NCBI GenBank assembly: GCA_020152595.1
Contig: JAIGNY010003850.1
Span: 321,001 to 385,000, forward strand
Source of the DNA: Chiridota heheva
Lineage: Eukaryota > Echinodermata > Holothuroidea > Apodida > Chiridotidae
Direction of reading: 5' to 3'
DNA length: 64,000 nucleotides
This document shows positions 58,166-64,000 of this stretch, in pieces; positions within the stretch are counted from its first letter, which is position 1; the number at the start of each line of letters is the position of its first letter. Both the position numbers and the translations under genes were made by a program. Under the pieces are notes generated by a model. That model was not told the origin of the DNA. It saw only the letters and a list, made by a program, of their open reading frames with translations, and ran no database searches.

Positions 58166-58832
58166 CCTGCTGCTAGCATAGGCTACCCACATTGGTAACT
58201 TTGGGGTTTCCAATATTATGAGTGCAGCATGGTTCAAGCATATTTACACATTGCCGCTAGGAAAAGTAAAAGTAGGATTCTCGTGTGATCAACATTTCAA
58301 TAGGAAAGTTGTATTATGCATATGCAAATTTTTGACAAACTAATCAATTGCAATTAGATTGGAAACATGTACTTTTTATAAGATTTTGCTAGCTACATTA
58401 CAAGATTGCCATAGGGAAAAAATAATAACGATTTGTGACCCGCTGAAAGTTTCTTACAATGTTAACATGAGAAGTGCCGTTTTCAACTTGACATCATTAA
58501 AAAGGCTTATTTGCTTCACAAAAAAATAACTTCTTGTTGTGTAAAACGTTTAAACTGAAAACGTTGGAACCCTATAGTTTTGCGCCCTTAGCTGGCTGCA
58601 CGCAGTTATATCGAGCTCTACATAGTTCGCTGTTTTTCACCTGAATTATTATTTAGTTATGCTTTTTGTAAGGTACTGCATGAACTTAATGTACTTTTTG
58701 ACACCAGTAACACCGATTTTTGGACTTTCTAAGTGTTCCATGTGTGTATTCTCTACTGTTTTTTGACGTTTCTCTGATAACCTTGCTATATGGTTTCGCG
58801 AATCAGGTATTAATCATGTACTGTACTTAACC

Positions 58833-61800
58833 TTGTTATGGAATTCTTGGTCATTAATGGAGCCGTGTATAATATACAATAGAAAGGAAGTATTCGAGAT
58901 TGGACAAAAGCTTGTTAAACACAATGGTGCACGTATTGACCACGGTCTCTGGACACACTTGAAAGAACTCGACATAGCTAAAAAGATAAAGCGAGGATGC
59001 CGTGGTGGTAGAAAGAACCATCGCATTGAGGTAATCATCAACAATAGAGTTTGCCGAAATCTCCAAAGTAGCGTCACATTACCAAGACAACGACAACTTG
59101 TTCATGTTCCGATAGTTCGTTGTGCTACTGATAAACTAAAATCTGTTTATCCCAAAGCTCGTTTCGCCACATGGAATGCAAAATCTATAAAACGCTTTGG
59201 AAAAACAGCGTCAATATGTGACTTAATCATTGAACATAAACTGGACATTCTTGCGATCACTGAGAGTTGGTTGACTGGGGATTCTCGTGATAATCGAGCA
59301 CTTGCTGACATTTCAATACATTACCAGACTTTCATGTTTTTCAAAATCCCCGAAAAAATCGTACTGGAGGTGGAATTTGCATTATTCTCCGAAAAGGATT
59401 TCATGTCTCACTGAATAAGACAGCTCCATGCTCTTCATATGAACTTATGGATATGACAGTCTCGTCAAACAGACAGCAACCTTTTAGGCTGATTACCATT
59501 TACAGACCCCCGCCATCCAAGCGAAATAAAATGAATAGTGCAACATTTTTTAATGAGTTCACTACGTTGTTGGAAGAAATATCAATTGTTCAGTGTCAAG
59601 TATTATTCGCTGGTGATTTTAATCTTCATATGGATGATGAAAACGATTGTGATGGCCGCCGTATGCTTGATATTCTTCAGTCAGTTGGTTTTCAACAACA
59701 TGTGACTGGCAGTACTCATAATAAGCAGCACTCACTAGATTTGATCATCTGTCGTGATATTGATCCTTTTGTATCAAAGATCACAATCATTAATGGTCTT
59801 CCATCAGACCATTCAGCAGTTTAATTGTGATCTTGATGTTGCTCGACCAGAAGCGACCAAAACCATCTTGTGTCAACGGAATTTGAAAAGAATTGACCTC
59901 GTTTTTACGTAAGGATGTGTTAGATTCGCCATTGTTTCAAACGCCTGCTGAAGACCTTGATGCGCTTACAGACCAGTACAACACGGTCTTGCGTAAGATT
60001 CTTGACCATCATGCTCCCGAAAAAAACAGGAAATCACAAATCGTCCCCACACACCTTGGTATGATGACAGTCTTCGCATGATTAAACGGAACAAGCGTTC
60101 ACTTGAGAGAAAATGTAAAAAGTCCGGTTTGGTAATAGACAAACAGATCTTTCAGCAAAGTTGTATTAAATACAAGCGGCTCCTTGACAGTGCCAAACAG
60201 AAACATCACCAGTCAGTTATTACCAACTGTGACCAGAGGCAACTGTTTAAAGTGATCGATAGATTATCAAATGTCCAATCATCTACAACTCTACCATCGA
60301 GCAATTCGTCAATAGATCTTGCAAATGCGTTCCGGGCGTTTTTCGAAGAGAAGATTCTTAAGATACGACATTCATTGGAATTTGACTCTCCACCTGTTTT
60401 CTCTGAAATCATCCACCGGACTTGCAATAGTTCTTTTGCGAATTTCAAGAGCGTCACTGAAAATGAGGTTCGGGAGGTTGTGCAGAAAGCAGCAAAAAAG
60501 TCTTGCATACTTGACCCACTGCCAATGACATTGTTTCTTTACTTACTTGAGGACCTTTTACTGGTTCTTACAAGGATTGTAAATAAGTCTCTATCCTCGG
60601 GTAGGTTCCCCAACAGCTACAAAGTTGCTCGTGTAAAGCCTCTAATCAAAAAACAGTCTCTTGATTGCGAAGTAATGATGAATTATTGACCAATTTCCAA
60701 TTTACGTTTTGACTCTAAGCTTGTTGAACGGATTGCGGTCTTACAACTTCAGGACTACTTGAGAGAGTTTGGATTACATGCAAATAGGCATTCGGCGTAT
60801 AGGCAAGGCTGTAGTACGGAAACAGCGCTTTTGCGGGTGTATAATGGCCTTTTGCAGACGATAGACAAAGGTGATGAAGCTGTTTTGATCTTACTCGACT
60901 TCTTCGCAGCATTCGACACCATTGACCATCGGGTATTAATTGCTCGCCTCGAGGAGCGTTTTGGAATCACCGGAAGGGCTTTGGAGTGGTTTACGTCTTA
61001 CTTGAAGGATCGCAAACAAGCTGTTAGTGTAAACACAACCCTATCAGATCCGATTCAACTACATTATGGCGTTTCACAAGGATCGGTCGCTGGTCCCGTT
61101 ATGTTCACAATGTACAGTGCTCCAGTTGAAGATATAATAGAGTCAAACGGAATTCAGTGTATGTCATACGCTGACGACACGCAGTTGTACATCCCTATGA
61201 AACCATCCGATAGAAACACTTGTATTGCCAAATTGGAAAAAGTCTTGTTGACATAAAAGCTTGGACCATTAGCAATAAACTTAAACTGAACGATAGCAAG
61301 ACGGAGATTCTTCATATCACGTCGCGCAATGTCAAATCAACCAATATTGCTGGCATTCAAGTAAATGGAACTGTAGTGGAACCTGTGCAATCAGCTCGCA
61401 ATCTCGGTGTCATTTTTGACAAGCAGCTGTGCATGACACAAGACGTTAACAACATTTGCAAAAACGCCACACACGCAATCAGATGCATTGGTCGAATCAG
61501 ACACTATCTTGAAAATGACACTACCGTGAAACTAGTACATGCTTATGTGACTTCTAGGTTGGATCAGTGTAATTCCCTTTTATACGGATTGTCTGATATC
61601 GAGATCATGAAATTGCAACGAGTCCAACATACCGCCGCCCGACTTGTAACACGCTCGAAAAAGCACGAGAGTATTTCCGAGATTTTGCGAAGACTCCATT
61701 GGTTGACCATTCGTCAGAGGATTGCCTTCAAGAATAATCTACTCACCTACAAAGCGCTTCACGCACTGACACCATCATACATATCAGATCTTGTTACACA

Positions 61801-61837
61801 ATATGCCCCATCCCGGTCCTTACGTTCTTCGTCGTAA
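58833..61837 (+). pseudogene. Broken endonuclease/reverse-transcriptase ORF2 of LINE-A
   Basis: Frame pieces are 58833-59360 (pre-domain and endonuclease start), 59360-59822 (endonuclease), 59826-59880 and 59893-60050 (linker), 60078-61240 (RT, with an internal TGA at 60687-60689 where R-PISNL normally carries Arg) and 61220-61837 (thumb and C-terminal part). The TGA is what one C-to-T change in CGA would give. The RT box 2 sequence has Phe where Ser is common (FFAAFD versus LSAAFD), another sign of decay. Confidence 0.8.
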
Positions 61838-62268
61838 AACCTTATCAAGCCCCTACATGTCGTTTCGCACTTCTTATGGAAGACGTTCTTTCATGGAAGC
61901 CGCACACCGAATGGAACAAACTGCCTTTGCATGTTAAACTTGCATCTTCAATAATTGTCTTCAAATCCAAACTTAAGACTTTTCTTTTACACAATGACCG
62001 TAGATCTATATTTTTGTATTCTGTATATACCATATTCATTTTTACTCTTTTACACCTATTTCTACATAAATGTTTTTTAAATCTGCATTTCCATTTTAAA
62101 TTTGCATTCCATTTTAAATATGCATTTCAATTTTAATGTTCGGTACTTTGTAACTTATGAATTTTAAGTTTTTTTGTTTTGTTTATTCTCTTTCATTTTT
62201 ATTGTATTGTACAGCGCTTTGAGATTCTTCTGAGTTAAAGGCGCTTTATCAGCTATTATTATTATTAG
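58833..62268 (+). mobile_element. LINE-A: 5'-truncated, decayed CR1/L2-like non-LTR retrotransposon
   Basis: An ORF2-type polyprotein is readable across several frames. A basic pre-domain (KRGCRGGRKNHR) comes first. The apurinic-type endonuclease follows, with ATWNAKSI, LDILAITESWL, GDFNLH and SDHSAV. The reverse transcriptase has LDFFAAFDTIDHR, GVSQGSVAGP and SYADDTQLY, and then a C-terminal TEWNKLPLHV block. The 3' end has GCGCTTTGAGATTCTTCTGA, AAAGGCGCTTTATCAG and an (ATT)n tail at 62255-62268. That tail and YADDTQLY point to the CR1/L2 group. Frameshifts lie near 59360, 59820, 59880, 60050 and 61240, and stops at 60687 and 61835; ORF1 is absent. It cannot be active. Confidence 0.85.
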
Positions 62269-62599
62269 TGTGCATCAAACGAATAATCTACTTTTTATTT
62301 GGGCTTCATATTGCCAATTTGACACCGTAGTAGGCCCTGCACTTGTATGTGGCCCCCAATTGTGCAAATCTCTGCTTATATCTTATTATATTTTAAATTG
62401 AACAGTGTATTATGAAAGGGACTCTCTTGTTGGTATATGGAAGCGTGAAGAAAATGGCGCAAATCTGTGGCTTGTGAAAAACTAACTTTCCACTATGAGG
62501 AAGGGTGGAGAGGCAGAGTCATTAGCAAATTGGAGGCGATATTTAAAAAAAGTCATCACCAAATTTGTGCAAAATTTAACCTTATATATGTATGTTGTA

Positions 62600-62935
62600 C
62601 AATTCGTCCCTCTTTCCGCATACTGACAAATGTTTTATTTAGTTGAAATGAAAATTGGCACGAAATACTGAATTATTATTTCCGCATACTGACGAATGTC
62701 TTTGAAGCTTCATGAATAATAAGATTTTGCTTGAAGTATCTTTATTGTAAGTAATATTGTCAAAAGAATAGCGTTTTCTCTTTACAGTGATAGATAAAAC
62801 TATATAATACATTTACTAAGTTTTATTTCATTAAGCTTTAAATTTTTCCAGACATTCGTCAGTATGCGGAATTAATGATTTCAATTTTGCGTTCGTCACT
62901 ACACATGACATTCGTCACTATGCGAAAAAACGGAC
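62600..62935. repeat. Nested inverted repeat, MITE-like
   Basis: TTCCGCATACTGACGAATGT (62680) has an exact 22-bp inverted partner at 62850-62871. Outside it lie a second, imperfect pair: TTTCCGCATACTGACAAATG near 62614 and GACATTCGTCACTATGCGAA near 62911. The four sites are arranged forward, forward, reverse, reverse around about 150 bp of AT-rich DNA. Confidence 0.75.
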
Positions 62936-63364
62936 GATTTTATTGCCCGAATATGTATAGCACATTGTATACTAATATATCCCACTGCCTTCACTATGGT
63001 AAAATTTTACTTACGAAATTTTGCCAGGTGGGCAAAATTCCCCTCCCTCCCTTCCTTCCACCTGATTACACCACTGCCCTACATCTGTAATCAACTCCTA
63101 ATTCATTTGTAGGTACATGAAGGATAAATCATATATGCGGCCAAGCACTGTTAAACCCTTGTATCACTGAACTGATGACATTATTCCAACTGAATTTTAT
63201 ACTGTACATTGAAACAAATATTTTTGTTTGCAATTTTTTAGCAACTGCTTGATCCTCCATCCACTATTTCTCTTGTTTTATTTATTGTTCTTTTGCCATT
63301 TTAGAGTGCAACAGATCTTATTTATTTATGTATTTCATTTTTTTTTACTTAATTACTTCCACAG
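62936..63364 (+). other. 5' flank or leader intron of COX18
   Basis: Contains the end of a MITE-like unit (ACCTGATTACACCACTG, ~63060) and a pyrimidine-rich stretch ending TTACTTCCACAG at 63364, a good splice acceptor 11 bases before the COX18 ATG. A 5' UTR intron is therefore likely; its donor was not identified. Confidence 0.5.
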
Positions 63365-63375
63365 ATAACAAGAAG

Positions 63376-63993
63376 ATGGCAAAGTTATTATTGACTAAAG
63401 AACAAATTGGAAGATGCCTTCTGTGTGGAAGGCGGTGGAAGTTGAGTTTGTTTTCCCCTAAGCAATCTACAATAAACCAAGCATCTTCGGGGCTGAGATT
63501 CCTTACTCTTGAACAGCAATCTGACATAATCCCATCAGAAACAACCTATAAACATTATGGAACTTTCCTCAGAGTAAGAAAAACTCCTGAGAGAAATACA
63601 CTCGTTGGGATTTTTTACAAAAATCAGAGTTTCTTATCACCGACAACTTCATTAAGAACATGCAATGTACGACATGTGTCTACCGAACCCTCCACATTTT
63701 ACGAGCGGATGTTAGCCTCTGATCAAATTCATTTTTTTCAAACAACACTCGAGAACTTTCACGACCTAACTGGTTTACCATGGGGTGGAACAATTGTGAT
63801 ATCGGCTTTGTGTCTACGATTCATTCTTACGTTTCCTGTGGCTGTTTTCACGGAGTTCAATCATGCAAAAGTAGACTCTCTTCAGCCGATAATTCTCGGG
63901 AGAGCCAAGTATGCATTCTACCATCAATTTGCTATGAGGGTCAAGAATGAAAAATGGCCTCCAAAGAAAATAGAGAAAGTCTTCACTCATGTG
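63376..63993 (+). CDS. COX18: COX18 first coding exon (mitochondrial inner-membrane insertase), partial
   Basis: The exon runs 206 codons from ATG to a GTG|GTAAGT donor at 63993/63994 and leaves the window. COX18 is the Oxa1/YidC/Alb3-family protein that exports the C-terminal domain of the COX2 subunit across the inner mitochondrial membrane during cytochrome c oxidase assembly. Residues 1-30 are basic with almost no acidic residues, as in a matrix-targeting presequence. From residue 134, LPWGGTIVISALCLRFILTF and then AKVDSLQPII mark the first conserved helix and the loop typical of COX18 rather than OXA1L. The ATG at 63376 is preferred over the in-frame ATG at 63328, which lies in the pyrimidine tract before the CACAG acceptor at 63364. 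Later helices must be in exons to the right. Confidence 0.85.
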
Positions 63994-64000
63994 GTAAGTC

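Noticed and set aside
58854-60970. Minus-strand frames opposite LINE-A
   Set aside because: Antisense shadows of the reverse-transcriptase and endonuclease coding region.

Overview
This is a low-GC, repeat-choked stretch of an animal nuclear genome. Genes are split into short exons by introns of up to about 14 kb, splice sites follow GT-AG rules, and the space between is filled with LINEs, tRNA-derived SINEs, MITEs and minisatellites. No bacterial-style genes are present. The SINE types, the CR1/L2-like LINE ending in an ATT tail and the overall texture suggest a marine invertebrate deuterostome, most likely an echinoderm. That assignment is inference.

Two host genes can be supported. On the minus strand, exons at 43626-43662, 29552-29681, 21327-21462 and 17887-18789 join in phase. 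They give the end of the ectodomain, the membrane helix and a roughly 346-residue basic, Ser/Asn/Gln-rich cytoplasmic tail of a single-pass membrane protein that I cannot name. Its last codons and stop lie inside the first unit of a 60-unit, 20-bp minisatellite (16701-17900), so that array is probably its 3' UTR. Further possible exons lie at 44224-44301 and 44047-44156. At the right edge, on the plus strand, is the first coding exon of COX18, a mitochondrial inner-membrane insertase; it runs off the window at a splice donor.

Layout. 0-16.7 kb: MITEs with long terminal inverted repeats (called MITE-A), a 1.7-kb G-rich and a 0.75-kb C-rich minisatellite, two SINEs, a LINE-B fragment and a broken THAP exon. 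16.7-30 kb: the membrane-protein gene with two more minisatellites, a TA microsatellite and a MITE-A copy carrying three nested insertions. 32.4-39.3 kb: a nested composite. A 6.3-kb element (T) with long inverted arms built of ~140-bp subrepeats, flanked by a 9-bp target duplication, sits inside an older element (E). T carries a decayed gene of a multi-copy family with EADT and SSDTDV motifs, and its right arm was later hit by a smaller MITE (MITE-C). 39-58 kb: mostly repeats (triplicated 160-200 bp block, hAT-like MITE, SINE, two copies of repeat D, LINE-B split by element G, a 122-bp tandem repeat). 58.8-62.3 kb: a 5'-truncated, decayed CR1/L2-like LINE. 62.6-64 kb: a nested inverted repeat, then COX18.

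The strongest candidate for something undescribed is element T with its cargo gene. Next come the minisatellite that supplies the stop codon, C-terminus and a dense array of PUF-like motifs to the membrane-protein transcript.
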